Shown here piece by piece: positions 17,047 to 27,108 of a stretch of DNA of 64,000 nucleotides (position 1 is its first letter; every line of letters begins with the position of its first letter). Both the position numbers and the translations under genes were made by a program. Source of the DNA: Brachybacterium saurashtrense. GTDB lineage: Bacteria > Actinomycetota > Actinomycetes > Actinomycetales > Dermabacteraceae. The notes beneath the pieces were generated by a model. That model had not been told where the DNA came from and searched no databases. It saw only the letters and a program-made list of their open reading frames with translations. Location of the stretch: assembly GCF_003355475.1 (NCBI RefSeq), contig NZ_CP031356.1:1426001-1490000 (forward strand), written 5' to 3'.

Positions 17047-18572
17047 CGCATGCCGTCGTCGGTCGGATCGGACCAGTGCCCGGCCCGCCGCTCGGCCTCC
17101 ATCGCGGCGAGGCGGTCCATGCGGGCGGCGGTGCGCTCGCGCTGCTGGGCCTTCTTCGTCTCGCGGGTGGGGCGGTGGTGGTCCTCGAGGCGGTCGTCGG
17201 TGCCGCGCCGGCCCAGCAGCTCGGCGCCGCCCACCATCGTCGGCTCCCAGTCGAACACCACCGCGTCGTCCCCCGGGCCGATCAGCACGGTGGAGCCGGC
17301 CACGGCCCCTGCGGCGTACAGCTGGTCCTCGACGCCGAGCTTTGCGAGCCGATCGGCGAGGAAGCCCACGGCCTCGTCGTTGGTGAAGTCCGTCTGGCGC
17401 ACCCAGCGCTCGGGCTTGTCGCCGCGCACGCGGAAGGCGGTGCCGCCCTCGTACTGCTCGGTGACCACCGCGAAGCCCTTCTCGTCCACGGCCTTCGGCG
17501 CGATGACGATCGGGGCGGCCTCGGGGGCGGGCAGCGCGGCGCGGGCCTGCTCCACGAGCTCGCCCAGGGTGTAGGCGAGCTCGCGCAGGCCCTTGCGCGA
17601 CACCGCGGAGACGTCGAGCACGGGCACGTCCCGCTCGGCGAGCTGCGCGCGCACCATGTCCGCCATGTCCTCGCCGTCGGGCAGATCGGTCTTGTTCAGC
17701 ACGATCACGGTGGGCCGCTCCATCAGCGGCACGCGCCCCTCGGTCTGCTCGTCGAGGCTCGCGGCGTAGGCGGCGAGCTCGCCCTCGATGGTGGCGAGGT
17801 CGCCCACGGGGTCGCGCTCCGACTCCAGGGAGGCGGCGTCCAGCACGTGCACGATCACGTGGCAGCGCTCGATGTGGCGCAGGAAGTCCAGCCCCAGGCC
17901 CTTGCCCTGGCTGGCGCCCGGGATGAGGCCGGGCACGTCGGCGACGGTGTAGCGGTGCTGCCCCGCCTCGACCACGCCCAGGTTCGGCACCAGCGTGGTG
18001 AAGGGGTAGTCGGCGATCTTGGGGCGCGCGGCGCTCATCGCCGCGATCAGGGAGGACTTCCCGGCGCTGGGGAAGCCCACCAGCGCGACGTCCGCCACGG
18101 ACTTCAGCTCGAGCACCAGGGTGCGCTCCTGCCCGGGCTCGCCCAGCAGCGCGAAGCCGGGGGCCTTGCGCTTGGTGTTCGCCAGCGCCGCGTTGCCGAG
18201 GCCCCCGCTGCCGCCGCGGGCGGCCACGTACCGGGTGCCGATCCCGATCATGTCCGCCAGCACGGTGCCGTGCTCGTCGGTGACCACGGTGCCGTCCGGG
18301 ACGGGCAGCACGAGGTCCTCGCCGCGGGCGCCGTGGCGCAGGTCCCCCTTGCCGAAGCCGCCGCCGGTGGCGCGCTGATGCGGGCGGTGGTGGTACTCCA
18401 GCAGCGTGGTGGTCGAGGCGTCGACCTCGAGGATCACGTCGCCGCCGCGGCCGCCGTCGGCGCCGTCGGGGCCGGCCAGCGGCTTGAACTTCTCGCGACG
18501 GATGGAGGCGGCGCCGTGACCGCCGGATCCTCCGACGACCTGCAGCTGGACGCGGTCGACGAATGTGGCCAT
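17043..18572 (-). CDS. obg: GTPase Obg (CgtA), ribosome assembly and stress control
   Basis: Obg is an essential GTPase that binds the 50S subunit and ppGpp. The 509 residues contain the glycine-rich Obg domain (1-158; [17 protein letters not shown]), a G domain with P-loop [10 protein letters not shown], switch DYPFTT, DVPGLI and NKTD, and the C-terminal OCT domain (about 350-430). A charged, Arg-rich tail of about 80 residues beyond the OCT domain is typical of high-GC actinobacteria. It lies behind rplU-rpmA, separated from rpmA by an intrinsic terminator hairpin, and overlaps proB. Confidence 0.97.
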   Translation of the reverse strand: MATFVDRVQLQVVGGSGGHGAASIRREKFKPLAGPDGADGGRGGDVILEVDASTTTLLEYHHRPHQRATGGGFGKGDLRHGARGEDLVLPVPDGTVVTDEHGTVLADMIGIGTRYVAARGGSGGLGNAALANTKRKAPGFALLGEPGQERTLVLELKSVADVALVGFPSAGKSSLIAAMSAARPKIADYPFTTLVPNLGVVEAGQHRYTVADVPGLIPGASQGKGLGLDFLRHIERCHVIVHVLDAASLESERDPVGDLATIEGELAAYAASLDEQTEGRVPLMERPTVIVLNKTDLPDGEDMADMVRAQLAERDVPVLDVSAVSRKGLRELAYTLGELVEQARAALPAPEAAPIVIAPKAVDEKGFAVVTEQYEGGTAFRVRGDKPERWVRQTDFTNDEAVGFLADRLAKLGVEDQLYAAGAVAGSTVLIGPGDDAVVFDWEPTMVGGAELLGRRGTDDRLEDHHRPTRETKKAQQRERTAARMDRLAAMEAERRAGHWSDPTDDGMR

Positions 18573-18607
18573 GGGAGTGCTCCGATGCTGGGGAGGGAGA
18601 AAAGCCT

Positions 18608-18640
18608 CGAGGGGCGGAGCGTTCGGCTCCGCCCCTCGAA
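18608..18640 (-). terminator. Intrinsic terminator between rpmA and obg
   Basis: A perfect 14-base stem (TCGAGGGGCGGAGC and its complement) with a five-base loop is followed on the minus strand by GGCTTTTCTC. It lies 35 bases after rpmA and probably trims most transcripts from the ribosomal protein genes, lowering read-through into obg. Confidence 0.75.
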
Positions 18641-18674
18641 GGACGCTGGGTGCCCCGGCATGCGGGGCGAGCGA

Positions 18675-18929
18675 TCAGACCGTCTCGACGACGCTGACCA
18701 CGCGGCGATCGCGCTTGCGGCCGAACTCGACGGTGCCCGCGGTGAGCGCGAACAGGGTGTCGTCGTTGCCGCGACCCACGCCGTCACCGGGGTGGATCTT
18801 GGTGCCGCGCTGGCGGACGATGATCTCGCCCGCGCCGACGACCTGGCCGCCGAAGCGCTTGACGCCGAGGCGCTGGGCGTTGGAGTCACGCCCGTTCTTG
18901 GAGGAGCTGACGCCCTTCTTTGATGCCAT
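18675..18929 (-). CDS. rpmA: 50S ribosomal protein L27
   Basis: L27 lies near the peptidyl transferase centre and its N-terminus reaches the tRNA ends. The 84-residue protein starts [20 protein letters not shown], the usual conserved opening, with no extra N-terminal peptide to be cleaved. It follows rplU by 36 bases, the standard L21-L27 pair, and is followed by a strong terminator. Confidence 0.97.
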   Translation of the reverse strand: MASKKGVSSSKNGRDSNAQRLGVKRFGGQVVGAGEIIVRQRGTKIHPGDGVGRGNDDTLFALTAGTVEFGRKRDRRVVSVVETV

Positions 18930-18965
18930 CTGGAATCAATCCTTTTCCGTGTTCGAAGGGATCGC

Positions 18966-19274
18966 TCAGGCGATGCCCGTGATCTTCAGCCGGGTGAGCT
19001 CCTGGCGGTGGCCCTGGCGCTTCTTGTAGCCGGTCTTGTTCTTGTAGCGGAGGATCCGGATCTTCTCGCCGCGGAGGTCCTCGACCTTCTCGGCGGTGAC
19101 CTTCACCTTGGCCAGCTCGTCCTGGGCGGACGTGACCGTGTCACCGTCGACCAGCAGCACGGGAGCGAGATCGATGCTGTCGCCCGCCTCGCCTGCCACG
19201 CGGTTGATCACGATGGTGTCACCGACCGACACCTTCTCCTGACGACCGCCTGCGCGGACGATTGCGTACACCAC
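18966..19274 (-). CDS. rplU: 50S ribosomal protein L21
   Basis: L21 binds 23S rRNA in the large subunit. The 102-residue protein shows the family start [20 protein letters not shown] and the C-terminal [18 protein letters not shown]. It opens the rplU-rpmA operon and has its own near-consensus promoter about 160 bases upstream, between it and rne, which leaves an untranslated leader of about 150 bases. Confidence 0.97.
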   Translation of the reverse strand: MVYAIVRAGGRQEKVSVGDTIVINRVAGEAGDSIDLAPVLLVDGDTVTSAQDELAKVKVTAEKVEDLRGEKIRILRYKNKTGYKKRQGHRQELTRLKITGIA

Positions 19275-19430
19275 GTCAATGCTCCATCTTGTGATTCGGA
19301 ATTGCTCTGAGCGCCGCGCTCCCTGCCGGGTGTCACCGCGGACCTGCGACCGTCGACCGGCCGGGACCGGGAGATGCGGTCGGCGATGTCCACCGAGAGC
19401 ACGACTGCGACGCGTTCTGCGCCAAGGAAC

Positions 19431-19459
19431 AGCTTACGATCCCGCGACCTGCCGGTCAA
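19431..19459 (-). promoter_or_regulatory. Sigma-A type promoter for rplU-rpmA
   Basis: On the minus strand TTGACC (19459-19454), a 17-base spacer and TAAGCT (19436-19431) match the housekeeping consensus in sequence and spacing. Transcription would start near 19424. It lies just after the rne stop, so the ribosomal protein genes can be expressed apart from rne. Confidence 0.6.
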
Positions 19460-19511
19460 CCACCGGACACGCCGCGACCTGCGAGAACGCGGTCACACCC
19501 TGTGGAACGCG

Positions 19512-22271
19512 TCACCCCTCGGCAGGGGCGTCGGACTCGGTGTGGCCATGGTTCCCGGACGCGGCGGCGATCGAGGCGATCGTGGCCCGGGCCTGGGCGC
19601 GGCTGTCCTCGTCGGCCTGCAGGCGGTGCACGTCCCCCTGCGCCTCCTCGGTGGCGCTCTCGCTGCCCTCGGCACCGTCCTTCGCGCCTCCGCGGGAGCG
19701 GCGCCCGCCGCGGCGGCGCGAGGACTTCCCGCCGTCCTCGGAGCCGCCGCCGTTCCCGCCGCCTCCGCCGTGCTGGTGGTCGCCGTCCACGTCCACCACC
19801 AGGCCGCGGCCGCTGCAGTGCTCGCAGGTGGTGGAGAAGGTCTCCACCAGGCCCTGGCCCACCCGCTTGCGAGTCATCTGCACCAGGCCCAGCGAGGTCA
19901 CCTCGGCGACCTGGTGCTTGGTGCGGTCGCGGCCCAGGCACTCCACGAGCCGGCGCAGCACCAGGTCGCGGTTGGACTCGAGCACCATGTCGATGAAGTC
20001 GATGACGATGATCCCGCCGATGTCGCGCAGTCGCAGCTGGCGCACGATCTCCTCGGCCGATTCGAGGTTGTTCTTGGTGACGGTCTCCTCGAGCGTGCCG
20101 CCGGAGCCGGTGAACTTGCCGGTGTTGACGTCGATGACGGTCATCGCCTCGGTGCGGTCGATCACCAGCGAGCCGCCGGAGGGCAGGTACACCTTGCGGT
20201 CCATCGCCTTCAGCAGCTGCTCGTCGATGCGGTGCTTGGCGAAGACGTCCTTCTCGCCCACGTGGCGGGTGACGCGCTCGAGCAGGTCCGGCGCCACCTC
20301 GGAGACGTAGTCGTGGACGTCCTGGTGGACCTTCTCGCCCTCGACGATCAGGGAGGTGAAGTCCTCGTTGAACACGTCGCGCACCACCTTGATGGCGATG
20401 TCGGGCTCCTGGGAGAGCGCGACCGGCGCAGACTTCGACTTCTGCGCCTTGGTGATCTTCTCCCACTGCGCCCGCAGCCGCTCCACGTCGCGGGTGAGCT
20501 CCTCCTCGCTCGCCCCCTCGGCGGCGGTGCGCACGATGACGCCCGCGTCCTCGGGGATGATCTGGCGCATGATCTTCTTCAGCCGGGTGCGCTCGGTCTC
20601 GGGCAGCTTGCGGGAGATGCCGGTCATCGAGCCGCCGGGCACGAACACCACGTAGCGGCCGGGCAGGGAGATCTGGCTGGTGAGGCGGGCGCCCTTGTGG
20701 CCGATCGGGTCCTTGGTGACCTGCACCAGCACCGGGTCACCGCTCTTGAGCGCGAGCTCGATGCGGCGCGGCTGGCCCTCGAGGCCCACGGCGTCCCAGT
20801 TCACCTCGCCGGCGTACAGCACGGCGTTGCGGCCGCGGCCGATGTCCACGAACGCGGCCTCCATCGAGGGCAGCACGTTCTGCACCTTGCCCACGTACAC
20901 GTTGCCCACCATGGAGGTCTGGGACTTCTGGGCGACGTAGTGCTCGACGAGCACGTCGTCCTCGAGCACTGCGATCTGGGTGCGGCCGGGGCGCTCGCGC
21001 ACCACCATCGAGCGCTTGACGGACTCGCGGCGGGCGAGGAACTCGGCCTCGGTGATGACGTTGCGCTTGCGGCCGTTGTCGCGGCCCTCCCGCCGGCGCT
21101 GGCGCTTGGCCTCGAGCCGGGTGGAGCCCTTGACGGCCTTGACCTCGTCGCGGGCCTCGCGCACCTTCACCACGGTGTTGGGCGGATCATCGGAGGAGCC
21201 GGACTCGTCGCCGCCTCCCCCGCCGCCGGAGCGGCGGCGGCGCCGGCGCCGGCGCGAGCTGGACGAGCTCGATGACCCGGAGCCGGAGTCCCCGCCCGAG
21301 CCGTCCTCGCCGTCCTCGCCGTTCGTGTCGGTGCCGTCGGCGCCGGAGCCCTTCTCGTCGTCGCCGTCCCGGCCCTCGTCCTCGGAGCCCGCGGCGTCGT
21401 CCTCGCCGCGTCCGCGGCCGCGTCGACCGCGCCCGCCGCGGCGCCGGCGTCGACGGGAGCCGCCGGACCCGCCGGAGCCTCCCTCGTCGAAGTCGTCGGA
21501 GTCCGCGTCGCCCTCGGAGTCGTCCTCGGTGCCGGACTGCTCCTGCGCCTGCTCGGCGCCGCCCTGGGCCGCGCCGCCGTCACGCTGGCCGGAGCGGCGC
21601 GAGCGGCTGCGGCTGCGGCGCGACCGCGAGGACTGCTCGTCCTCGCCGTCGGTCTCCGTCTCGTCCTGGCCCTCGCCGTCCTCGGCACGGCCCACGTCCT
21701 CGAAGGAGATCTCGGCGGTGCCCTGGGCGCCGTCCTGCGGGGCGACGGTGGTGCGCGGCTGCGGGGTGGGGGCCTGGAAGAGCAGGGAGGCGAAGTCCAT
21801 CTGCACCTGCTCGCGACGGCGGGCGCGATCGTCGTCCTCCGCCGCCGGCTCGGGGGCGGTCTCCGCGCCGCGCGCGGAGGCGAGGGCGCGCAGGTCGCCC
21901 ACGACGGGGTTGTCGTCCTCGACCGCCGAGGCCTCCGCCTGGGGCGCCGCCTCCTGCGGCGCCGTCTCCTGCGGCGCGTCCTCGTGCGCCGGCTCCTCCG
22001 CGACGGGGGCGGGCACCACGGGCGCACCGGCGGGCGCGCCAGCACGGCGGCGGGGCCGCTTCGCGGCGGGCGCGGGCGCGGGCTCCGCCGGGGCGGCGTC
22101 CTGCGCGGCGACGACGGTGCGGGGGCCGGTGCTCTCCGGCGCGGGCAGGGTGGGCGGGGTGAACGCCGGGGCCCCGGCGGGCGCCCCGGCGCGGCGTCGG
22201 CGGCGCGCGGGCGGCTGCGCCGCGCTCTCCTGCGAGGTGTCGTTCTCGGGGTCGTGGGTGCTGTCAGCCAT
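19512..22271 (-). CDS. rne: Ribonuclease E/G family endoribonuclease
   Basis: This enzyme cuts AU-rich single-stranded RNA in mRNA decay and rRNA processing. In the 919 residues, the first 370 or so are disordered and repetitive (Pro/Ala/Glu and Arg/Ser runs; RAGAPAGAP occurs twice). The S1 domain begins near 450 (VGNVYVGKVQNVLPSM), the catalytic centre near 713 has TVIDVNTGKF with DFIDM after it, and the zinc-link CEHCSGRGL lies near 815. A short Gly/His-rich and acidic tail follows. The domain order, with the long disordered region at the N-terminus, is the actinobacterial RNase E layout. It lies upstream of rplU, as in many actinobacteria, and diverges from cydA. Confidence 0.94.
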   Translation of the reverse strand: MADSTHDPENDTSQESAAQPPARRRRRAGAPAGAPAFTPPTLPAPESTGPRTVVAAQDAAPAEPAPAPAAKRPRRRAGAPAGAPVVPAPVAEEPAHEDAPQETAPQEAAPQAEASAVEDDNPVVGDLRALASARGAETAPEPAAEDDDRARRREQVQMDFASLLFQAPTPQPRTTVAPQDGAQGTAEISFEDVGRAEDGEGQDETETDGEDEQSSRSRRSRSRSRRSGQRDGGAAQGGAEQAQEQSGTEDDSEGDADSDDFDEGGSGGSGGSRRRRRRGGRGRRGRGRGEDDAAGSEDEGRDGDDEKGSGADGTDTNGEDGEDGSGGDSGSGSSSSSSSRRRRRRRRSGGGGGGDESGSSDDPPNTVVKVREARDEVKAVKGSTRLEAKRQRRREGRDNGRKRNVITEAEFLARRESVKRSMVVRERPGRTQIAVLEDDVLVEHYVAQKSQTSMVGNVYVGKVQNVLPSMEAAFVDIGRGRNAVLYAGEVNWDAVGLEGQPRRIELALKSGDPVLVQVTKDPIGHKGARLTSQISLPGRYVVFVPGGSMTGISRKLPETERTRLKKIMRQIIPEDAGVIVRTAAEGASEEELTRDVERLRAQWEKITKAQKSKSAPVALSQEPDIAIKVVRDVFNEDFTSLIVEGEKVHQDVHDYVSEVAPDLLERVTRHVGEKDVFAKHRIDEQLLKAMDRKVYLPSGGSLVIDRTEAMTVIDVNTGKFTGSGGTLEETVTKNNLESAEEIVRQLRLRDIGGIIVIDFIDMVLESNRDLVLRRLVECLGRDRTKHQVAEVTSLGLVQMTRKRVGQGLVETFSTTCEHCSGRGLVVDVDGDHQHGGGGGNGGGSEDGGKSSRRRGGRRSRGGAKDGAEGSESATEEAQGDVHRLQADEDSRAQARATIASIAAASGNHGHTESDAPAEG

Positions 22272-22715
22272 AGGGCCGTCTCCTTCTGGAGGACCAGCGC
22301 ACCCTGGTCCCGTCTGGTCATCGTCCCTGGGGACGGAAGTCTCTAGCCCTCGCCGTCGCGCAGCTCCCCGCGGGGAGCGCTGCGATGCCGCGCATGGAGC
22401 ACTGCGGTCGCGGTCCTCCGCGTCACCGGCGCTCCGACGTCACGACGCCGGGAGGTTCTCCCACCCGGTACGGGGCGGAAGAGTGCCTCGGCCAGTATGG
22501 CACAGGGCCTCCGCGCACCCCGGTGGGACATGCGCGCCCCGAGACCGCCCGGCGGGCACCCCGATGTGTCGCCGGTCTCACCGGGGGGCGCCGATCCCGC
22601 CCGGGGACCACCACCTGGATGCCCTGCCCGGCGGGGTGAAGGACGATGGTCCCCGGACGCACCCGCCCCGTTCCGTAGGTTTCACGACAGTGCGTCATTC
22701 ACTTCGGAGGATCTG
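22272..22715. other. Divergent rne/cydA control region
   Basis: These 444 bases hold the upstream signals of two divergent units. A perfect 16-base palindrome GCTCCCCGCGGGGAGC lies at 22363-22378 and could be an operator or a hairpin. A -10-like TAGGTT occurs at 22676-22681, ahead of cydA, without a good -35. The Shine-Dalgarno GGAGG for cydA is at 22706-22710. I see no convincing gene here. Confidence 0.5.
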
Positions 22716-24272
22716 ATGGAAGCCCTCGACATCGCCCGGTGGCAGTTCGGCATCACCACCGTGTACCACTTCATCTTCGTGCCGCTCACCATCGGGCTGT
22801 CGCTGATGGTCGCCATGATGCAGACCATCGCGCTGCGGTCGAAGGACCCGGCCCGCAAGGATGCCTGGATCCGGATGACGAAGTTCTTCGGCTCGATGCT
22901 GATCGTGAACTTCGGCATCGGCATCGCCACCGGCATCGTGCAGGAGTTCCAGTTCGGGCTGAACTGGTCCGAGTACGCCCGCTACGTGGGCGACGTGTTC
23001 GGGGCCCCGCTCGCGCTGGAGGGCCTGGCCGCCTTCTTCCTCGAGTCGGTGTTCCTGGGGCTGTGGATCTTCGGGTGGGGGCGGATGCCGGAGCGGATCC
23101 ACCTGCTCACCATCTGGGCGGTCGCGCTCGGCACCACCCTCTCGGCCTACTTCATCATCGCCGCGAACTCCTTCATGCAGCACCCCGTGGGCGCGATGCT
23201 GAACCCCGAGACGGGCCGCGCGGAGCTCGACCCCTCCCAGGGCTCGATCCTCTCCGTGCTCACCAACATCACCACCCTGGCCGCCTTCCCCCACGTCGTC
23301 TCCGGGGCCTGGCTGGTCGCCGCCGCGTTCGTCACCGGCATCGCGGCCTGGCACATGGTGCGCCACCACCGCCGGGCCGACGAGCTGGGCCGCGACACCG
23401 CCGAGGGTGCGGACCACGACCACGCCGCCCGGCAGCTGTTCCGCCCCGTGCTGCGCTTCGGCGTGGTCGCCATGTTCGTCTCCGCGCTGGTGCTGGTGGT
23501 CTCCGGGGACTTCCAGGCGAAGCTGATGTTCGAGCAGCAGCCGATGAAGATGGCCTCGGCCGAGGCGCTGTGCACCACGCAGGAGAGCGCGCCGTTCTCG
23601 ATCCTCGCCGTGGGCGGGCCGGACGCCTTCAGCACCGACTGCTCCGGCGTCACCCACCTGATCGAGATCCCGTACGTCACCGCGATCCTGGCCACCAACG
23701 ATCCCGGCGCCACCCTGCAGGGCGTCGACGATCTCAACGCCCAGTACAAGGAGCAGTTCGGCGAGACCGTCACCGACATCCACGGCCAGGAGGTCGCCGC
23801 GGACTACCGCCCGAACCTGTTCGTCACCTACTGGTCCTTCCGCCTCATGATGGGCCTGGCCGCCTTCAGCGGCGTGCTCGCCCTGTGGGCGCTATGGGTG
23901 ACCCGCGGCCGCGGCGAGAACGCCCGCACCACCGGCTCGCGCGCCTTCCAGTGGTTCGCGGTGCTGGCGATCCCGATGCCCTTCCTCGCCAACTCCGCGG
24001 GCTGGGTGTTCACCGAGATGGGCCGCCAGCCCTGGGTGGTCCACCCCAACCCCGATGACCCCACCGTGCGCCTGATGACCATGCAGGCCGTCTCCAGCCA
24101 TCCCGCCTGGATGGTCGCGACCAGCCTGATCGCCTTCACCCTGGTGTACGGCGTGCTCGCGGTGATCTGGTTCCAGATGATGCGCAAGGCCGCCCTGAAG
24201 GGCGTGCCGCTGCCGCAGCGCGATCCGGAGACCGACGAACTCGACACCCCCACCCTCGCCTTCGACTACTGA
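22716..24272 (+). CDS. cydA: Cytochrome bd ubiquinol/menaquinol oxidase subunit I
   Basis: CydA is the haem-bearing subunit of cytochrome bd, a high-affinity oxidase that reduces oxygen with electrons from quinol. From ATG 22716, preceded by GGAGG at six bases, it has 518 residues. His18 in TTVYHFIFVPLTIG is a haem ligand, and the signature EMGRQPWVVHP is present near residue 430. About nine membrane helices can be counted. The quinol loop is the short type common in Gram-positive bacteria. The open frame extends further upstream, but codons before 22716 are not protein-like. It heads cydABCD plus a sensor kinase. Confidence 0.97.
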   Translation: MEALDIARWQFGITTVYHFIFVPLTIGLSLMVAMMQTIALRSKDPARKDAWIRMTKFFGSMLIVNFGIGIATGIVQEFQFGLNWSEYARYVGDVFGAPLALEGLAAFFLESVFLGLWIFGWGRMPERIHLLTIWAVALGTTLSAYFIIAANSFMQHPVGAMLNPETGRAELDPSQGSILSVLTNITTLAAFPHVVSGAWLVAAAFVTGIAAWHMVRHHRRADELGRDTAEGADHDHAARQLFRPVLRFGVVAMFVSALVLVVSGDFQAKLMFEQQPMKMASAEALCTTQESAPFSILAVGGPDAFSTDCSGVTHLIEIPYVTAILATNDPGATLQGVDDLNAQYKEQFGETVTDIHGQEVAADYRPNLFVTYWSFRLMMGLAAFSGVLALWALWVTRGRGENARTTGSRAFQWFAVLAIPMPFLANSAGWVFTEMGRQPWVVHPNPDDPTVRLMTMQAVSSHPAWMVATSLIAFTLVYGVLAVIWFQMMRKAALKGVPLPQRDPETDELDTPTLAFDY

Positions 24273-24291
24273 GAAGGGACCCGTTCAGATC

Positions 24292-25374
24292 ATGGACGCC
24301 ATGCTCGACCCCACGGCCCTGCAGGCCCTCTGGTTCGCCCTCATCGGCTTCTTCTTCCTGGGCTACTTCGTGCTCGAGGGCTTCGACTTCGGGGTGCAGA
24401 TGAACGTGGCCGCCTTCTGGCGGCGCGGCTCCGGCACCCGCGGCACGATCCTGAAGACCATCGGCCCCGTCTGGGACGGCAACGAGGTGTGGCTGATCAC
24501 CGGCGGCGCGCTGCTGTTCGCCGCCTTCCCGGAGTGGTACGCGACGCTGTTCTCCGGCTTCTACCTGGCGCTGCTGCTGCTCCTGCTGGTGCTCATCGTG
24601 CGCGTGTGCGCGTTCAAGTGGCGGGACAAGGTGGACGACGCGCGCTGGCGCACCGCCTGGGACGCGGTGCACGTGCTGGGCGGCTTCGCGCCGGCCCTGC
24701 TGTGGGGCGTGGCCTTCGCGAACATCGTCGCGGGGGTGGGGATCGACGAGAACCGCTGGGTGACCACCTCCCTGCTGGGGCTGCTGAACCCCTTCGCCCT
24801 GCTGGGCGGGGTGGTGTTCGTGCTGCTGTTCTGGCTGCACGGCACGCTGTACCTGGCGCTGAAGGTCGAGGGGCGCCTGCGGGAGGACGCGGCCCGGCTC
24901 GCGGGCGTGCTGGTGTGGCCCACGATCCTCGCCGGCGCCGCCTTCCTGCTGTGGTTCCAGTTCGCGCACTCGAACACCTGGTGGACGCTGCTGCCGGTGG
25001 GCGTCGCCGCCGTCGCCCTGCTCGCCGTGGTGGTGCTGAACCGCGCCCGACGGGAGGGGCTCTCCTTCCTCGCCACCTCCACCGCCATCGCGGCGGCGAC
25101 CATCGCCCTGTTCGGCGGTCTGTTCCCCTACGTGATGCCGGCCAGCAACGATCCGGCGCTCTCGCTCACGGTCGCCAACGCCTCCTCCACCGAGCACACC
25201 CTCACGGTGATGCTGGTGGCCCTCGCCGTGCTGATGCCGATCGTGATCGCGTACACGATCTGGACGTACCGGGTGTTCCGGCACCGGGTCGCCGACGAGG
25301 ACTCCCCCGCCCCCGGCGCCGAGCTGCTGGAACGGGCGAGGAAGGGCTACCGCGACGCCTTCTCCCAGGAATGA
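24292..25374 (+). CDS. cydB: Cytochrome bd oxidase subunit II
   Basis: CydB is the second integral membrane subunit of cytochrome bd. The 360-residue protein has the family start LQALWFALIGFFFLGYFVLE with GFDFGVQ, the GPVWDGNEVWLI motif and eight or so hydrophobic helices. It starts 19 bases after cydA and is followed 12 bases later by cydD, so all are on one transcript. Confidence 0.97.
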   Translation: MDAMLDPTALQALWFALIGFFFLGYFVLEGFDFGVQMNVAAFWRRGSGTRGTILKTIGPVWDGNEVWLITGGALLFAAFPEWYATLFSGFYLALLLLLLVLIVRVCAFKWRDKVDDARWRTAWDAVHVLGGFAPALLWGVAFANIVAGVGIDENRWVTTSLLGLLNPFALLGGVVFVLLFWLHGTLYLALKVEGRLREDAARLAGVLVWPTILAGAAFLLWFQFAHSNTWWTLLPVGVAAVALLAVVVLNRARREGLSFLATSTAIAAATIALFGGLFPYVMPASNDPALSLTVANASSTEHTLTVMLVALAVLMPIVIAYTIWTYRVFRHRVADEDSPAPGAELLERARKGYRDAFSQE

Positions 25375-25386
25375 CGGCCTGACCCG

Positions 25387-27108
25387 ATGAGCTCCGCCAC
25401 CACCGCCCCCGCCGACGTCGACGCGCCCGCCGTCGACGCCTCGGCGGCGCCGCGCCGGCGCCGCGCGCCGCTGGACCCGCGCCTGCTGCGGGAGGTGCGA
25501 GCGGCCCGCCGCCACGTGGCGCGCACCGCCGCGCTCGGCGTGGTGCAGGCGGGGTGCGTGATCGTCACCGCGCTGGTGATCGCGCGGCTGGGGGCGCGCC
25601 TGCTCACCGAGCGCACGCTGCCGGCCGAGGCCCCGGGGCTGCTGGCGGTGCTGGTGGGGGCGCTCGCGGTGCGCGCCGTCGCGGTGCTGGTGGAGGAGGC
25701 CACCGCCCACCGCGCCGCGACGGCGGCGATCGGTGCTCTGCGCACCCGGATCGTGGCCCATGCCGCCCGGCTGGGCCCTCGCGGCGGCGCCGGACGCGGG
25801 GCGGATCTCACGGCGCTGGCCACCACCGGGATCGAGAAGCTGCGCCCGTACCTGGTGGGCTATGTCCCGCAGCTGGTGCTCACGCTCACGGTGACCCCGC
25901 TGGCGCTGCTCACGATCGCGCTGCTGGACCCGCTCAGCGCCGTCATCGCAGGGGTCACGCTGCCGCTGGTGCCGCTGTTCATGGTCCTGGTCGGGAAGCT
26001 CACCGTGGGCCGCTCGGACCGCCTGCTGGCGGACATGCGCTCGCTGTGGTCCCAGCTGCTGGATCTGGTGGAGGGGCTGCCCACCCTGCGGGCGCTGGGC
26101 CGGGAGAGGGGGCCGGAGGCGGTGGTGCGCCGGCTCGGGGAGCGCCACCGCGCCTCCGCGATGGGGTCGCTGCGCTACGCCTTCCTTTCCTCGATGGTGC
26201 TGGAGCTGCTGGCCACGCTGTGCGTGGCGCTGGTGGCGGTGAGCATCGGGATGCGCCTGGTGTACGGGGAGATGCCGCTGGAGCCCGCGCTGGCGGTGCT
26301 GGTGCTGGTGCCCGAGGTGTACCTGCCGCTGCGGGCCGTGGGCGCCCGCTACCACGCCTCCACCGACGGGCTGGCCGCGGTGGGCGCCGCGTTCGAGGTG
26401 CTGGACGAGCCGGTGGTCCCGGACGGCGACCTGCCCGCCCCGGACCTGCGCGGGGCGAGCCTCGCGCTGCGCGGAGTCTCGGTGCGCTCGCGGAACGGCT
26501 GGGCCCCGCACCGCGCCGAGCTGGTGGTGCGGCCGGGCCGGGTGCTCGCCGTGACCGGCCCGTCGGGCGCCGGGAAGACCACCGCGGTGCAGGTGCTGCT
26601 GGGGCTGCTGGAGCCGGAGGAGGGCCGCGCCGAGGTGATCGCTGCCGACGGCACCGTCACCGCGGTCCGGTCGCTGGACCGTCGCACCCTGTGGGACCAG
26701 GTGGCCTGGCTCCCCCAGCGCCCCGTGCTGCCCCCGGGCACCCTCCGCGCCGTGCTCGCCGACGCCCGCCCGGACGCCTCGGAGGCCGAGCTCTCGGCGG
26801 CCGCGGCCGCGACGGGCCTGGATCGCGTGATCGCCGAGCGCGGGGCGGAGACGGAGCTGGGCCGGGCGGGCGGCGGGCTCTCGCTCGGTCAGCGTCAGCG
26901 CCTGGCGCTCGCACGGGCGCTGCTCTCCCCCGCCCCGCTGGTGGTGCTCGACGAGCCGACCGCGCATCTGGACGGGGCGAGCGAGCAGGTGGTGCTGGAT
27001 CTGATCGGGACGCTGCGCGACCAGGGCCGCACCGTGGTGGTGATCGCGCACCGCTCGCGCCTGGTGGAGTGCGCCGACGACGTCGCCCGGGTGGAGGCGG
27101 GCCGATGA
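25387..27108 (+). CDS. cydD: ABC transporter CydD, cytochrome bd assembly
   Basis: CydDC is a heterodimeric ABC transporter needed to assemble cytochrome bd; export of cysteine and glutathione and haem-dependent activity are reported for it in E. coli. This 573-residue half has a membrane domain (about 40-340) and an ATPase domain with Walker A GPSGAGKTT near 392, signature LSLGQRQRL near 498 and Walker B LVVLDEPTAHLD near 517. The 3' end overlaps cydC as ATGA. Confidence 0.93.
   Translation: MSSATTAPADVDAPAVDASAAPRRRRAPLDPRLLREVRAARRHVARTAALGVVQAGCVIVTALVIARLGARLLTERTLPAEAPGLLAVLVGALAVRAVAVLVEEATAHRAATAAIGALRTRIVAHAARLGPRGGAGRGADLTALATTGIEKLRPYLVGYVPQLVLTLTVTPLALLTIALLDPLSAVIAGVTLPLVPLFMVLVGKLTVGRSDRLLADMRSLWSQLLDLVEGLPTLRALGRERGPEAVVRRLGERHRASAMGSLRYAFLSSMVLELLATLCVALVAVSIGMRLVYGEMPLEPALAVLVLVPEVYLPLRAVGARYHASTDGLAAVGAAFEVLDEPVVPDGDLPAPDLRGASLALRGVSVRSRNGWAPHRAELVVRPGRVLAVTGPSGAGKTTAVQVLLGLLEPEEGRAEVIAADGTVTAVRSLDRRTLWDQVAWLPQRPVLPPGTLRAVLADARPDASEAELSAAAAATGLDRVIAERGAETELGRAGGGLSLGQRQRLALARALLSPAPLVVLDEPTAHLDGASEQVVLDLIGTLRDQGRTVVVIAHRSRLVECADDVARVEAGR

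Noticed and set aside
14494..17574. A 1026-codon plus-strand frame over proA, proB and part of obg
   Set aside because: Low-complexity Ser/Arg/Ala text without domains; the minus-strand enzymes are complete with all motifs.
24136..27051. A 971-codon open frame on the minus strand opposite cydABD
   Set aside because: It is the antisense shadow of high-GC coding genes; its His/Arg/Gln-rich product is typical of reverse-frame reading and it cuts across three well-supported genes.
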